From: Cercophora sp. LCS_1
Taxonomy: Eukaryota; Ascomycota; Sordariomycetes; Sordariales; Lasiosphaeriaceae
DNA: 64,000 bases
Direction of reading: 5' to 3'
NCBI GenBank assembly: GCA_036250225.1
Contig: JAPZLL010000005.1
Span: forward strand, 868,001-932,000
Positions 1 through 11,107 of the stretch are shown piece by piece. Both the position numbers and the translations under genes were made by a program. The notes beneath the pieces were generated by a model. It did not search any database, was not told where the DNA came from, and saw only the letters and a program-made list of their open reading frames with translations. Position 1 is the stretch's first letter. Each line of letters begins with the position of its first letter.

Positions 1-1358
1 GATTTCGAAATGGAATCGCTTTCTCAGTTCAGGCCCACGGGCCACATCGGGCCAGACCGCAGGGGACCTTAGCGTGTCACCCTGCTAATTTCGATTTGCT
101 GGCGGAAGCTTGGCCGAGCTTGACCTTGCTGGAAAGGTGCGTTCTTCGAGCTCGTCAAGCTCCCAACTCCTTCAAGCTCGTTCGGGTCCTTGACGGGAGA
201 GATCAGTGACAAAACTGTCTGTCAAAGGATCAATCCTCTGGCAAAAGCTCGCATTCGCATCCTTCAACTCGCCCGGTTTGCCCAATGAAGCGCGCGGAGT
301 TTGTTTCGGTGATCTCGTGTCGCCAACCTGGAAGCACCCGACTTGGATTGATGCGACGATTGCCCCACTGCCCCGCAAACAAACGGTCAAGGCGCGGAAA
401 CAGCAGGTCCCCCGCGACTTCAAACCTCTCCTCGACAAACGCCAGCGCGTAGCCCCGACGCCTCCCCTTGAAACTAACCGGTACCGTTTTCTTCCATCGC
501 TCTGGCCTGCACGCCACCCGCAGCAGTGTAGCACGTGGGGCTGAGACAGGCATGTCGAAGCACCTCTGCGGCCGCCTTCTGTCGGTGTTAGCGAGAAGGG
601 CCGTGATGGCGCTGTCTGGAGACCCGAAATGAGAGATCGGCCCATGGCCCATTTGCGCCCTCGCCAGGTCGGCTCATCAACAACAAAATGTGGGCCGTCG
701 TGATGCGATACAGCGACACCGACCATGACGGCCCAGGTTCCTGGACAAGACCCTCGGCTCGCATCCCGAACATCAACGTCGAAGTGCTTCAGATGGGCTG
801 GACACGGGATGGGATCTGATCTGCCAAGTCGCGCACGCTCCAATCCGGGGCGCAGCCAGGGACAGTCAGCGAAGCGTGCTCAGGAGGCTCAACACAGGCC
901 TGGCCAGGGGCCTCGCCTCCAACAGTCGCTGCTCTGCGACACAAGCGACGTCCCGTGAGGATGGGCCCGCGGTCCCCCGATCCCCGGCTGGACTGTGCTT
1001 TGCCCGATATGGACCATGCTAAGGCAGCCGAAGTCTGCGATGGGGCAGTATGATCGCCATTAGGGGGTGCGTGCAATGAGCCAGGCGCCTTGGCCTCGTT
1101 TGTGTCATCCGGTCTTCGTCGACGACCCCGGACACGGCGCTCTATATAACCTCAGGGCCGGCGCATCCCAAATGCTGTTTTCTCTTCACTACATTCAGCC
1201 AGTTTCCCATCCTCTCTTTACGGTCTTTTCAGTTCTGTGAACTTTCGTTTCGTTCTTTCCGCTTTCAGCATCTACATTCTCTACAACCGCTCGGCCGGTC
1301 TTCGATTCTCGTTACATCTTTACCTCTTTTCACGTGTGGAAACGACAAAATCATCAAA
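1..1358. other. Upstream intergenic region with promoter of the wall-protein gene
   Basis: No gene is supported here. Overlapping reading frames on both strands between about 170 and 1080 have no recognisable domain and compete with one another. A TATA-like element (tctatataac, about 1140-1149) and a following pyrimidine-rich stretch (about 1160-1260) sit some 210 bases before the ATG at 1359. They are the probable core promoter of that gene. Confidence 0.6.
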
Positions 1359-2449
1359 ATGTATACCAAGCTCGCTCTCATCTCTGCCATGGTGGCCATC
1401 GTTGAGGCTCGCTTCGGCCAGGAGCAGGCCGTTGCCAACCTTATCCAGGGTCTCAACGCCTTTGGCAACCCTGGCCAGGCTGCCACCCTCGCCGGCCAGT
1501 CCCCCGGTGTGTTGCTCGCTGGTGCCAATGCCTGCGCCAAGGTCAGTATCCTTCACCCAAGATCGAAGAATGACCCTCTAACCCGTCGCAGCTCCAACTT
1601 GCCGACACCATTGTTGCTCAGCTCGGCAATGATCCCCAAGTCATTGAGGTTGCCAAGGCTGTGGTTGCTGCTGAGAAGAACTTCAATCCCTTCGCGGTCA
1701 ACATCCCCTCCATCTGCTCGGATGCCGGCCTCCCTGCCACCGCCGAGCTCCGTGGCATTGTTCCTCTTGTTGACCCTGCTGTCACCGGCTCGGACGTTCA
1801 GAACGCCAACTCGGCTGCCTCGCTCAACAACCCGTTCAACGCCAACGGCCTGAGCCAGGCTGACGTTACCGCTGCCAACGGCTTCACCAACTTTACCGCC
1901 CAGGGCTCGGATGGCTCCACTGCCAACGCTGGTGGCAACGCTGGCAACGCCGGTAACGCTGGCAATGCTGGCAACAATAACAACCAGAACAACAACGCTG
2001 GCAACGTCGCCTGCGGTGCTCCCGTCACTCTCACCCAGGTTGTCAAGGCTCCCGCTGCTACCCAGAACGCCGGCAACAACAACAACAACAACAACAATAA
2101 CCAGAACAACAACAACAACAACAACAACAACGCCGGTGGCAACGCTGGTGGTCTTGCCGGTGCTGATTTCGGTCTTTGCAACCCCACCATCGACTTTGTC
2201 CTTGGCCGCCCCGGTCGCAAGGCTGATGAGGGTACCTTCCTCCCCACCGATGCTCTCGTCGCCCAGGGCCAGCAGGAGGCTCTCAACCCCAACATCATCA
2301 CCAACCGGGTCTGCGACCAGCTCACCAACGTGTGCGAGGCCAACCAGGCTGCCAAGGATGCGTGCCGCGCCGCCCAGGCACTGGTCCAGGGCCTCGGCAC
2401 CAAGGATGCCACGACGGCTGATGCTTTCAACGCTGCTCTGGGCTTCTAA
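1359..2449 (+). CDS. Secreted Asn/Ala/Gly-rich cell wall protein
   Basis: Two exons, 1359-1541 and 1592-2449, with a 50-nt intron (GTCAGT..GCAG), give about 346 residues. The start is the first ATG after the TATA-like element and opens a short hydrophobic signal peptide (MYTKLALISAMVAIVEA). The middle, about residues 165-250, is low complexity: NAG and GGNAGN repeats and two Asn runs encoded almost only by AAC. The folded-looking flanks carry scattered cysteines (for example VNIPSIC, FGLCNP and VCDQLTNVC). There is no C-terminal hydrophobic tail, so no GPI anchor is seen. Strong C-ending codon bias and a canonical promoter suggest high expression. Known wall or adhesion proteins of ascomycetes look like this; the exact family is not recognised. 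A wall or extracellular role is inference. Confidence 0.8.
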
Positions 2450-3509
2450 GCCGTTCTGACTGTTGTTGGATATCATGGTTGTTGAAGCAATGGATGTATT
2501 TATTCGTCGAGCATGATTGAATAATATTATCTCTTTGCAACTGGAATGTTTCTTTTTCTCTTACGCGTGGTGTCTCTGGACATTTTGCATCTTGGAGTTT
2601 GGCGGTTTTCATCTGGCGGGGGGGTTTTTGATGAGTTGCAAAATGGGCTTGCTTGTGTGTATTTTTGGTGAGGAATGGCATGGGTGCTTTTGTTGTAGGA
2701 TATTAGACCAATCTGTACAACGATCCATGACATTGCGTCGCTCTCTGTTCTCTTTGGTGATACCCTTGCACTGCTTTGGTGTTTTGATGTCGTATTGGTG
2801 GATGATTTCCATTTTTGGTCACTAAGTGAAGTAATGTGGTGGTGGTGGTGGTGGTGTTGCTTGCTCGGCTCGAACCGACGGGATTCATCCCGATGGGGCC
2901 CAGATCTAAAGGCCGATGGAGAACGGCGGCTTGGTACCGAGGTGTTTGTTGGTGGGGTGGCAATGTGTGATGAGGGGTGCCAAAAAAGAACAAAGCCGCA
3001 ATTTGGACCCTTGGGAATGAATGGCTAGGACAGGGCACTCGGAGGTTTTGGACGGGAGTTGTCAAGCCCCTTTACAATTGGTGACCGCTCCATGCATATA
3101 CGCCGCCCGGGCGACGGGATGGAAATGCGATGCAATGGCGATGCAAGGCGCTTTCGGATGTGTGGCGGGCGGAACGGATGGCATCCGGATTGATGGTGGC
3201 CAAGATTGATGTGATGGCTGGTGGTGACAGACGGACCGATGGATCGATGTGTTGGCGGGGCAGATCAGGGGTGAGTGAGGGTGCATTTCGCGTCATCGAT
3301 TGCTTGTATTGCTGTATAAATCTCTTGTTCCTTCATTTTTTTTTTTTTTTTTTTTTTTTGCCAGCGTCTGTTTACATTCCAACTTTACCTCACTCTCACA
3401 TTCCCATCCTGACCTCTATTATACCCTCATTTGCTCCTTATCGCACCCACCCCTGCTTGAGCCCCTCTATATCCCAACTTCGACACTCACACACACACCA
3501 GCAGACAAA
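2450..3509. other. Intergenic region with simple repeats and promoter of the MDR gene
   Basis: No gene is seen. It holds a GTG/TGG run (2836-2856), a TATAAA (3315-3320) and a perfect run of 24 T (3336-3359), followed by a CT-rich leader before the ATG at 3510. The poly-T makes a spurious upstream extension of the reading frame. Confidence 0.6.
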
Positions 3510-4562
3510 ATGGCGACAACTATGAAATCAGCCCTCATCCACCCCGGCACCTCGGTCTCCCTCTCCACCATCCCGATCCCCTCCCTCCCCACCGAATCCC
3601 ACATTCTCATCCGCGTCATCGCGTCGGGCTCCAACCCCAAGGACTGGAAACTCCCCGACCTGCGTCCCTCCCCACCCCTCAACCAAGGCGACGACATCGC
3701 CGGCATCGTCGAAAAAGTCGGTTCCCTCGTCTACGAATTCAAGCCAGGCGACCGCGTCGCCGCCTTCCACGAGATGCTAACCCCGGGTGGCTCCTACGCC
3801 GAATACGCCCTGGCATGGGACCACACCACCTTTCATTTGCCGCACGACGTATCCTTTGAAGAAGGCGCGGCGTTGCCGTTGGCCAGCATGACGGCCGCGC
3901 TGGGCCTGTTTCAGAAACTGGGACTCCCTGGCGTCGTGGAAGGTCCTGGAACCGAAGGCGGCAAAAACGATGAAGGAAGAAGAAAGCTGCCGCTGATCAT
4001 ATACGGTGCTGCCTCGGCCGTGGGGTTTTATGCCCTGCAGTGGGCCCAACGGGCGGGGATTCACCCGTTGATTTGCGTGGCGGGACGGGCGAAGGAGTAC
4101 GTGGAGGGGTTTTTGGACAGGGATGAGGGCGATGTGGTTGTGGATTATCGGCAGGATAGGGGGGAGATTGTTAGACAGCTGAAGGAGGCGGCGGCAGGTG
4201 GCGGAGGCGTGCGGTATGCGTTGGATGCGGTGGCGGAGAAGGGCAGTCCGGAGATTTTGTCCGAGGTGTTGCAGGATGGTGGCCACGTTACGTTTGTGCT
4301 GAGAGGGAGGAAGGAGGTGAGGGAGGAGGTGGAGCAGAGTACGACCATGGTGGGGAGTGTGCATAGGGATGCAAAGGACTTTGGGTTTGCGTATTTTCGA
4401 CTGATGGCGAGGGGACTCAGGGAGGGCTGGTTCAGGCCGCAGAGGGTGGAGGTGAGGGAGGGTGGGTTGAATGGGGTTGAGGGTGCGCTGAAGGATTTGA
4501 AGGCGGGGAAGGCGAGCGGTGTCAAGTATGTGTTTAGGATTGAAGAGACGGAGGGGCTGTGA
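3510..4562 (+). CDS. Medium-chain dehydrogenase/enoyl reductase (quinone oxidoreductase-like)
   Basis: A single exon of 350 residues. The start MATTMKSAL at 3510 is chosen over an upstream non-ATG extension because the family begins with this strand and the leader is poly-T. The N-terminal GroES-like domain (about 1-125) contains SNPKDWK and a GDDIAGIVEKVG stretch. The Rossmann nucleotide-binding part starts at IIYGAASAVGFYA (about 162-174). No zinc-site cysteines are visible, so it belongs to the zinc-free zeta-crystallin/ToxD/LovC-like branch that reduces enoyl or quinone substrates with NADPH. A short charged insertion (about 145-157, rich in G, E, K) separates the domains. Such enzymes are often trans-enoyl reductases of polyketide pathways, but no polyketide synthase lies in this window, so the substrate is unknown. 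Confidence 0.85.
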   Translation: MATTMKSALIHPGTSVSLSTIPIPSLPTESHILIRVIASGSNPKDWKLPDLRPSPPLNQGDDIAGIVEKVGSLVYEFKPGDRVAAFHEMLTPGGSYAEYALAWDHTTFHLPHDVSFEEGAALPLASMTAALGLFQKLGLPGVVEGPGTEGGKNDEGRRKLPLIIYGAASAVGFYALQWAQRAGIHPLICVAGRAKEYVEGFLDRDEGDVVVDYRQDRGEIVRQLKEAAAGGGGVRYALDAVAEKGSPEILSEVLQDGGHVTFVLRGRKEVREEVEQSTTMVGSVHRDAKDFGFAYFRLMARGLREGWFRPQRVEVREGGLNGVEGALKDLKAGKASGVKYVFRIEETEGL

Positions 4563-5264
4563 GAGTCAAAGTCAGCTTGTATTTCTGTAGGAGATAACTA
4601 GAGGATTTACTGATGCGGTGACATAAGAAACAATGGGGATTTGGCCCCCATCTTTGACAATCCCCAGTGCTGTAGTTTTCTTTTCTTCTTTTTTTTTCGA
4701 CGCATAGAAGGTAGTGTTTGCAGGATTAAGTTTAGTCATTGGAATTATAGAAGTACAGTTTGTCTGACTACTAACTACTACTACTACTGCTACTGATAAA
4801 CCTGGCAAACTTTGGCCATTGTCATGTTATCGGCATAGCACAGGGCCGAGAGGATAGACCTAAATGCCGAGGCCAAAAAAATACAACATCAGGATCCATC
4901 CAACTTTGGAGGGTGGTAATTTTGCGGCTTAGCTCTCAGCTCCGTTATTGCAATTTGCAGCCGACATGTAGGACAGAAGTCCTGCGCAGGGAGGGTTGGG
5001 CGCTAGATTGCGGCGCAGTGGTGACACTGTTCAGCCTTGTTAAAAGCCAGCGATAGCCAATGGTGACTGTGATCAAAATGTCGGTAATCGGTCAGTGTGC
5101 AGCTACCGGTTAAAGTCCTGCCGTATCTTTCTTTGGACAATCATGAACAACCCAAATCTTCCAACTCGTAATGCTAGGTATCTGATAACCTACCTAGTCA
5201 ACCACTTGCACGTCAGGACATCCCAGCGCATTCTCTACGAGTACTCACTGCCATCAACCCAAAG
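4563..5264. other. Intergenic region, nothing recognised
   Basis: This holds the 3' region of the MDR gene and the promoter of the membrane-protein gene. It contains a short CTA microsatellite near 4770-4790 and a pyrimidine run near 4676-4698. No gene or RNA is seen. Confidence 0.5.
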
Positions 5265-7144
5265 ATGAAGTTCCAGTCCCAACAACCTCCACACCAGACC
5301 ATCACCACGCGGTCTGACCAAGACAGCGAGAATTCCGAGACAACCTGCGGTGATGGACCGCGCCCAAAGTTACCACCGAAAAAGTGGAAGCCTATCGGCG
5401 GAGCGTGTGGTCCCTCGGTCTGGCTCTTCTTCTTTATGTATAGCTTTGTTGTCTTCGTTTTCACGGTCCTGGTCGCGGCAAGTGGAAGATGGCAGGGCGG
5501 GAGAGGGACTGATAGCTCGCCCGACAAGTGCAGCAACGACACGGCAAACATGTCGGCTTCAGAAAGGCGGTTCCACATCGATAACCGCGTCAAGCAGGAT
5601 CTCTCGTTTGCCCAAGCCAAGCTGATCGACCTCGCTTGGGACATGGGCGCGGGACACGGAGGCCGACTTGTTCACGGCTGGGTGCTTTACCACATTGCGT
5701 GCCGAACCGCGACGTGGATATTGGAATCCTCGGCTCTTTCATCGTCAACCACGATCGACTTGTTGTTGTGGCCGGACTCGTGGACTTCGCTGTGGTCTCT
5801 GGTCTGCTCCATCTTTACGAAGCGGCCCAAAAGACTTTTGCTTGCGTTGGCGTTTCTTGCTTATAGCACTGCTCATGTTCTTGTCTTCCCCATGGTCTGG
5901 AGTGCAGCTGCTGGTTATCAGAGCAACACCCTCGTTGCGTATCCAATGCCAGACATGTCATGGGTGACGGCAGAAACAGAGGAGCTGACCGTCTGCTGGT
6001 CACTGGATCCCAGCGACGTCCAGGGGATACCGATAATAACGGACGGGCCCGTTATTGGACCGACATTGGCATCTTTCCGGATATCGTTTACCGACCTGGG
6101 CACCGAGAGAATGTGGAGAGATTATCAGCCGGGCAGGGCTTCAGTTGCATTTCAAGACCTGCATGCCTGTAAGATGGCCCCGGCCAGCGGCGCATTCTCG
6201 TTATAGGACTGACACTCTCAGACTCAAGAACCAAATCGGCGATATCGTCATCCTTGCGAGGCTTCAGCACCTCGATGCCGCCAGACCCGATGACCCGATA
6301 CTGGGAATCGCCATCAGCGACTCGGGATTCTGATTACGGTCCGCTGTGGGCTTATTTCCCTCTCCAAGACAGGGATCCTCAGAGGAGACTGCCGGCAACA
6401 ATAGTCGGATGGCGGTTCCCAGACGGCTACTACGACCACTCATCAGAAGCAAACCGAGGCAACGATGCGGGGAAACGAGAGGGACCCGCGAGGACGTCGA
6501 TGGTCACGTTTCCGCCCGCCGTCTTTCAGCTCAACTCTTCCGTTCCGCTCAACCGCTCCATCCCACTCACCGCTTCGTCCGTGATTCCATACAACTCGAC
6601 GATTTGGTACAACGAAACGAGTATCTCGCTTCGGGCGCCGTTCCTAGAGTTCAATCGGGACTGCCGATGGTTCAGCAGTCTCCTCGACGAATGCATCTGC
6701 TACAAGGGAAAGCCGGTGACGGAGGATTTTCGAGTCGAGAGCCGGCTGATTTGCACAAACGGGGACCGGTACTACTGGGGGTTCTCCGGCTTCATCACCT
6801 TGGTGGGGCTTATTCTAGAGACCGTCTGGTGCATCGTGGGAGTGTGCCTCTTGCACTCTTCGAACCGTGGCAGCGCGCTGATACGGAACGGGAGACCAGC
6901 TACCGGTGTCATCCGCGGTATCTTGGACGTTGCCGAGGTCATCAACGAGCAGTTGGGGGACAATACCTGCTTGTACGGAGACCAAGAGTTGAAGGAGGAA
7001 TTATCATACGCTGCTCCTGTTGGCTATGCTATTACGGAAAGGAAGGACGGGGTCAGACATCTGGGCTTGGCTTCTATGCCTGATGGGATCACGAGAAGAA
7101 GACATCTGGGGGTTGCTACCTGTGCCGAGGTGCGGTACGGGTGA
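5265..7144 (+). CDS. Large fungal multipass membrane protein of unknown function
   Basis: Two exons, 5265-6168 and 6222-7144 (53-nt intron GTAAGA..TCAG, phase 1), give 608 residues. The junction restores a continuous LHAYSRTKSAISSSLRG stretch. Hydrophobic segments lie at about 50-72, 190-212 and 484-510. A conserved-looking segment LSFAQAKLIDLAWDMGAGHGG follows the first one. Between the last two segments is a long, presumably non-cytoplasmic region with several N-x-S/T sites and aromatic patches, ending in a Cys-containing part (DCRWFSS, CICYKGKP). The tail is soluble. Similar large predicted proteins occur widely in plant-associated ascomycetes without assigned function. No enzymatic motif is visible. 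Confidence 0.85.
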
Positions 7145-7268
7145 GCGAGGCAGTTGACAAGGTCAAATTGTTATTTCTGCGTGGAGATAAAACTAAAACG
7201 AGTGATTGAAGCAGCTAATTACAAAGCAAACAATGAGAATCTGGTTAGAACCTTGATGGTAAACGCGT

Positions 7269-7698
7269 CTAGCACTTCCAGGTACCAGACACGCCAATGA
7301 CAATGTTGCCAGGGCAGTTGATCTTGTTGTTGCTCTGGAAGACGCAGTTGCTGTTGAACTGGTGGTTGCGCTCCAGGTGAAAGTTGTTGTCGCCGCAGTT
7401 CTCAAACGTAAAGGGACCGTTGTTTCCGTCGACGAAAAAGTCAATGCCGCACGGGTTGCTGTTGCTGTTGACAATGGTGGTGAAGCCCGAGCACGGGTCA
7501 GGGGTGCCGTTGGTGCTGAAGACAGTACTCAGTATGCTGGCTGAAGAAACAAAGGATGGTAAGGGAAACACACTAGGCCACCTGGGCCTCGTTGCCGTCG
7601 GCGTTCTTGCGGAGAGCCAAAAAGACGGTGGCGTTGACCATGGATGCGCCGGTGAGAGCCATGGCGATGGCGTTGATGATGCTGGTGGAGGCCTTCAT
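7269..7698 (-). CDS. Small secreted six-cysteine protein (effector-like)
   Basis: Two exons read on the minus strand, 7698-7574 and 7515-7269, separated by a 58-nt intron (GTGTGT..TTCAG, phase 2), give 123 residues. The start MKASTSIINA at 7698 begins a signal peptide ending near VNA (about residue 23). The mature part is rich in Asn and Gly and has six cysteines (PDPC, NPC, ENC, SNC, INC and the terminal TWKC), fitting three disulfides. A TATA-like element on the minus strand (about 7849-7856) lies about 150 nt upstream. Size, secretion signal and even Cys number match fungal effector or antimicrobial-like small secreted proteins. The family is not recognised and the role is inference. Confidence 0.75.
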
Positions 7699-8692
7699 GT
7701 CTGTCTGTGTTAGTGGAAACTTGTCAGGAGATGCGTCGGACACACTGGATGTGTTAAAGGATGGTGTATAAAGCTGTGCTTTGAAGATGATGGAGCTGAT
7801 GAGTTGAGTGCTGAGTGCTGAACTGGTTCTGGTCGAGAGAAGACAGAGGTTTATATGCATTTCGGTGACCCCTTTCAATTCACACATTCTCAGTAAACAC
7901 TGCTTTGATTCTCCTTGCTTACACCGACAACCGTCTATCAAGTCGTCGGTCTGTTTCTTGTCTTGATCCGGTAGTCGAACCGGTGTTGAGCATCAGCCCT
8001 CGATGTAAACATCAGCACTGGCTCCGTGTGAGACACTCGGCTTCAGCCCGGAGCCGGGGCTTACCGAGTCGCTAGTGGCCTGCAACTGATTTCTGATCAG
8101 GACCTTACATGAGAATCTTGTTTATTGGAGTAGCACGGTCAAATGAAACCCGGTGTAAGCCAATCGCTTGACGTTTCGCCTCGCGCAGCTGAGGACTGGT
8201 TGACCCGGATGACTGAGAGCCCATCGGCCATCGGGAATAAACGATATGACCGAGACACGATGAACAAAAACAAGCACGGCGATATCTCTGTTCGGGGTGA
8301 GAGCGATGTAGCATTGCGTTTCCATCTCTACACCTGGGAGATTTCTAGTTGGAACTTTGTGTTCCGCTCAAAAGTTCCAAGCCCATCGTACACGTACACC
8401 TTGGGACGGACGAACCCGGAATAGTAAACAAGAGTTCCGGGTCGTGGTGCAGGGCACTCTACACTCGTCACCGGTGCCAAAACTAGACATTATAGCGAGG
8501 CCATATTGCTCAGACCTCAATTTATGCAAGCTGTTGCACTAATACCTAGCCGGGAAGTTGTTTATTTTCCCGCAACTGACAATATAGTCAACATTGACAT
8601 TCTTCATTGAAAATAGGTGGACTGTAGACAGGGCATTCCTCACCTTGATAGTGGTACAATGTATCTCCCAATTTCTTTCCAGGGAGTCTTGT
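7699..8692. other. Intergenic region upstream of the small secreted protein
   Basis: No gene is supported. The proximal part is the promoter of the minus-strand gene starting at 7698. The distal part meets the 3' end of the TLDc gene at 8693. Short frames on both strands show no domain. Confidence 0.5.
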
Positions 8693-10273
8693 CTACACCC
8701 CCGGACCCTTCCAAACCTCCATCGCCGAGACCCTGAGCTCGAGGCGCCAGTCCCCTCGTGTCATATTCGGTTCATAAGCATAGCTGGTGGCCTGGCTGTC
8801 CTCGCTGTCCTCGCTGTCCTCGCTCTCCACCACTCGGTGCGTCAGCTCGGCCACTTGACCGTCTTCCTTGAACGCCAATGCCACGCCAGTCTCACGTCCA
8901 AAGGTGATCTCCCCACCAGCCGTCCTCCACCCAGGCCGACCCACAACGCCCCTAAAGACATCCTGCCTCGGAGCCAGCTGAAAGATGCAACATCTCTCCA
9001 GCCCACCAACATTGGGAACTTGATCAGTCTGGATGCTATCCCGGTCCATCCGCGGGTGTGGAGTAAACACGCCAAAGACGACCTCGGTCCCCGACCCATC
9101 CACCCCAGAAACCACCAACACGGCCTCCTCAGCCGTCTCTCCCAGCACATCCCCAACTGGTCTCTTCTCCCCAGGCGTCTGCGTCCAAACCCTCTTGATC
9201 TCCCCCAGATCCACCGACCCAGCCAAAAACGTCGCCAACTGACTCGCCCTCCCCAGATCCAACAGTCCTTCTTCCACCCTCGGCGGGTCCAAAAACCCCG
9301 AAATCCCCGGCCCGCCCGTCCCCAAGAACACCCTCGCTAACAAGCCATGCAACCCATCAAACAAGAACGGCGCAAGCGTCCACGCCTTTTCAAACCCCAA
9401 CCAATCCACCACCACCTCCTTGCCCCCACCAAAAAACGCAGCACAAACCGCCCTAGCCGCTTCCCCAAACCGTTCTCCCGGCTCGTCCTCGCCCTCTCCC
9501 AGTGCAAACTGCAACGCGAGCACAAGCTCAACAACACACTCAAACCTCGCCCTCGGGATCCCCATCTTCCTCAGTTCCGGTAATCCTCCTCCAATCTCCC
9601 TCGCCACCGCCCGAAAGTCGTCTCGCAAAACCCCGCTCACACACGGATCGTGCTCTTCTTGAACAGAATACAAGACATCCAATACGTCGTGGAAAATCTC
9701 ATCCCCGTCGTCGTCGTGGTTCGTCTGGCATAGGTCGAGATACATGGCGTGCTCGACTTGGTGCGCCGTCCTGTGTGCTGTCTTTTGTGCCGCGATACGA
9801 GAATGGTGGTCCGTGTCGTGCACATCGGCCAGACTTTGAAAGAGGAGACGGCGGTGATCAGAAGCCGTGCGCATGCGCGAGTGGTTGGACATTTCGATGA
9901 TTTGTTTGTCGCGCCCCGGGAGGGACCATGTGAGGGCGCGTTTGAGGGCTGGGAGGGTGAGGGATGGTGGTGGTGGGTTGGTGCTGCTGGGGAAGGGGAG
10001 GGTGGAGAGGTAGGCGAGGTGGTTGAAGATTGTTTGGGTCGTTGACAAGGGCAGGGCGAGGTTAAGTTTGGTTTGGAGGAGGGAGCGGAATGATGAGGCG
10101 GTGAGGGTGTTATTGGGGAGGGTGCTGAAGAGGTGGGTGAGGACTGGGAGTTCGGTTGAAGTGATGGCGTTGGAGTTTGTGATTGCCGTGTCGAGACGGG
10201 CGAGGATGGATGAGGGGGTAAAGTGGCCTGTTGCGAGCCAGGTTGTGATTCTTGTGTCGTTGTGGCTTGTCAT
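8693..10273 (-). CDS. TLDc-domain protein
   Basis: A single exon of 526 residues. The start is the ATG at 10273 in a good context (CACCAAAATG); a frame extending four codons upstream begins with GTG. The N-terminal two thirds are helical, with a low-complexity PSSTNPPPPS stretch near residue 95. The C-terminal 170 residues look like a TLDc domain: a VVSGVDGSGTEVVFGVFTPHP strand pair, then GGEITFGRETGVALAF and the closing EVWKGPGV, which matches the usual terminal [ED]VW motif. TLDc proteins include OXR1/NCOA7 and fungal Rtc5. They act in oxidative-stress tolerance and bind the V-ATPase to promote its disassembly. The acidic ESEDSEDSED insertion in the last third is unusual. The assignment rests on motif reading only. 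Confidence 0.7.
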   Translation of the reverse strand: MTSHNDTRITTWLATGHFTPSSILARLDTAITNSNAITSTELPVLTHLFSTLPNNTLTASSFRSLLQTKLNLALPLSTTQTIFNHLAYLSTLPFPSSTNPPPPSLTLPALKRALTWSLPGRDKQIIEMSNHSRMRTASDHRRLLFQSLADVHDTDHHSRIAAQKTAHRTAHQVEHAMYLDLCQTNHDDDGDEIFHDVLDVLYSVQEEHDPCVSGVLRDDFRAVAREIGGGLPELRKMGIPRARFECVVELVLALQFALGEGEDEPGERFGEAARAVCAAFFGGGKEVVVDWLGFEKAWTLAPFLFDGLHGLLARVFLGTGGPGISGFLDPPRVEEGLLDLGRASQLATFLAGSVDLGEIKRVWTQTPGEKRPVGDVLGETAEEAVLVVSGVDGSGTEVVFGVFTPHPRMDRDSIQTDQVPNVGGLERCCIFQLAPRQDVFRGVVGRPGWRTAGGEITFGRETGVALAFKEDGQVAELTHRVVESEDSEDSEDSQATSYAYEPNMTRGDWRLELRVSAMEVWKGPGV

Positions 10274-11012
10274 TTTGGTGGACACCTAGTTGTGGAGTTG
10301 TGACGGTGATTTTTGATTTTTGGCGTTGGTCGTTGTCAACGATAATTGCCGGGAATGGACGTCGCAGGCGGGAATGTCTCGTGATGGCGAATTGGTGAGA
10401 CGACGGCCGATGCAAACGCGCTAAATAAGTCTGCTGGTTCTCGCGTGCTTTTAATAGGTATCGCGGCCGCTGGTCCACAGTTGCTGGTGCCTGGCAAAAC
10501 GACCCAGCGGACGGCCGCTGAAGGCCTCCTCCAGACACAGCCCCAAGCCAACATAAAGTTTGAGAGCCGACACTAGGCGAGTGTTTACACCCCACACAAC
10601 AGCTGCCGCGCTACCCGTTGGTTGTTTGACGACCCGTCTCTGCGCGGTTACTGCTTACTAGATAATTTAGCAGGCACAATCCTTTTGTTTCTTGTCGACA
10701 CATTGATTGCCAATGCGACTCAAGCCGTCTCGCCGGAGGATCAAAGGATGAGATCCCCTCTAACACCTTTTTCGCCTATTGGTCGAACCAACACAGACTT
10801 GTTGGTGCTTGGCCTCGACGGGATTCGGGTCTACCGATAGTCACGATGCTTCAATCTTACTGGGCTGTGGACATCCTTCGGGGTCGCAGCCAGTAATGAA
10901 GCAAATGGCACCATTGGGGCTCAGCAAGACCCGAGTTTCAAAGATAACGATGCTGTCTTGAGCATCGCGTTGATGCATGTATAAGAAGGATGTCGTTGCA
11001 GTCGTTGAGAAC

Positions 11013-11050
<38 letters not shown>

Positions 11051-11107
11051 CCGTCATCACCGTCATCACCATCAGGAGCTTCAGTTTGACCATTTACCAG
11101 TTTCAAC
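10274..11107. other. Divergent promoter region with trinucleotide repeat
   Basis: This lies between the minus-strand TLDc gene and the plus-strand secreted protein. A TATAA element (about 10979-10983) precedes a run of about twelve ATC units (about 11014-11049). The run continues as imperfect CATCACCGT units to about 11075, directly in the presumed 5' leader of the gene at 11108. Confidence 0.6.
11014..11075 (+). repeat. (ATC)n microsatellite in a 5' leader
   Basis: Perfect ATC units pass into imperfect CATCACCGT units. The run ends about 30 nt before the ATG at 11108, so it is probably transcribed. Confidence 0.9.

Noticed and set aside
172..843. 223-aa frame on the minus strand, overlapped by a 140-aa frame on the same strand and a 112-aa frame on the other
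   Set aside because: The frames compete, none has a domain or signal peptide, and compositions are Arg/Gly-rich as expected of GC-rich noncoding sequence.
3300..3509. 70-residue N-terminal extension of the MDR protein
   Set aside because: It starts at a non-ATG codon, reads through a 24-T run as poly-Phe, and precedes a family-typical start at 3510.
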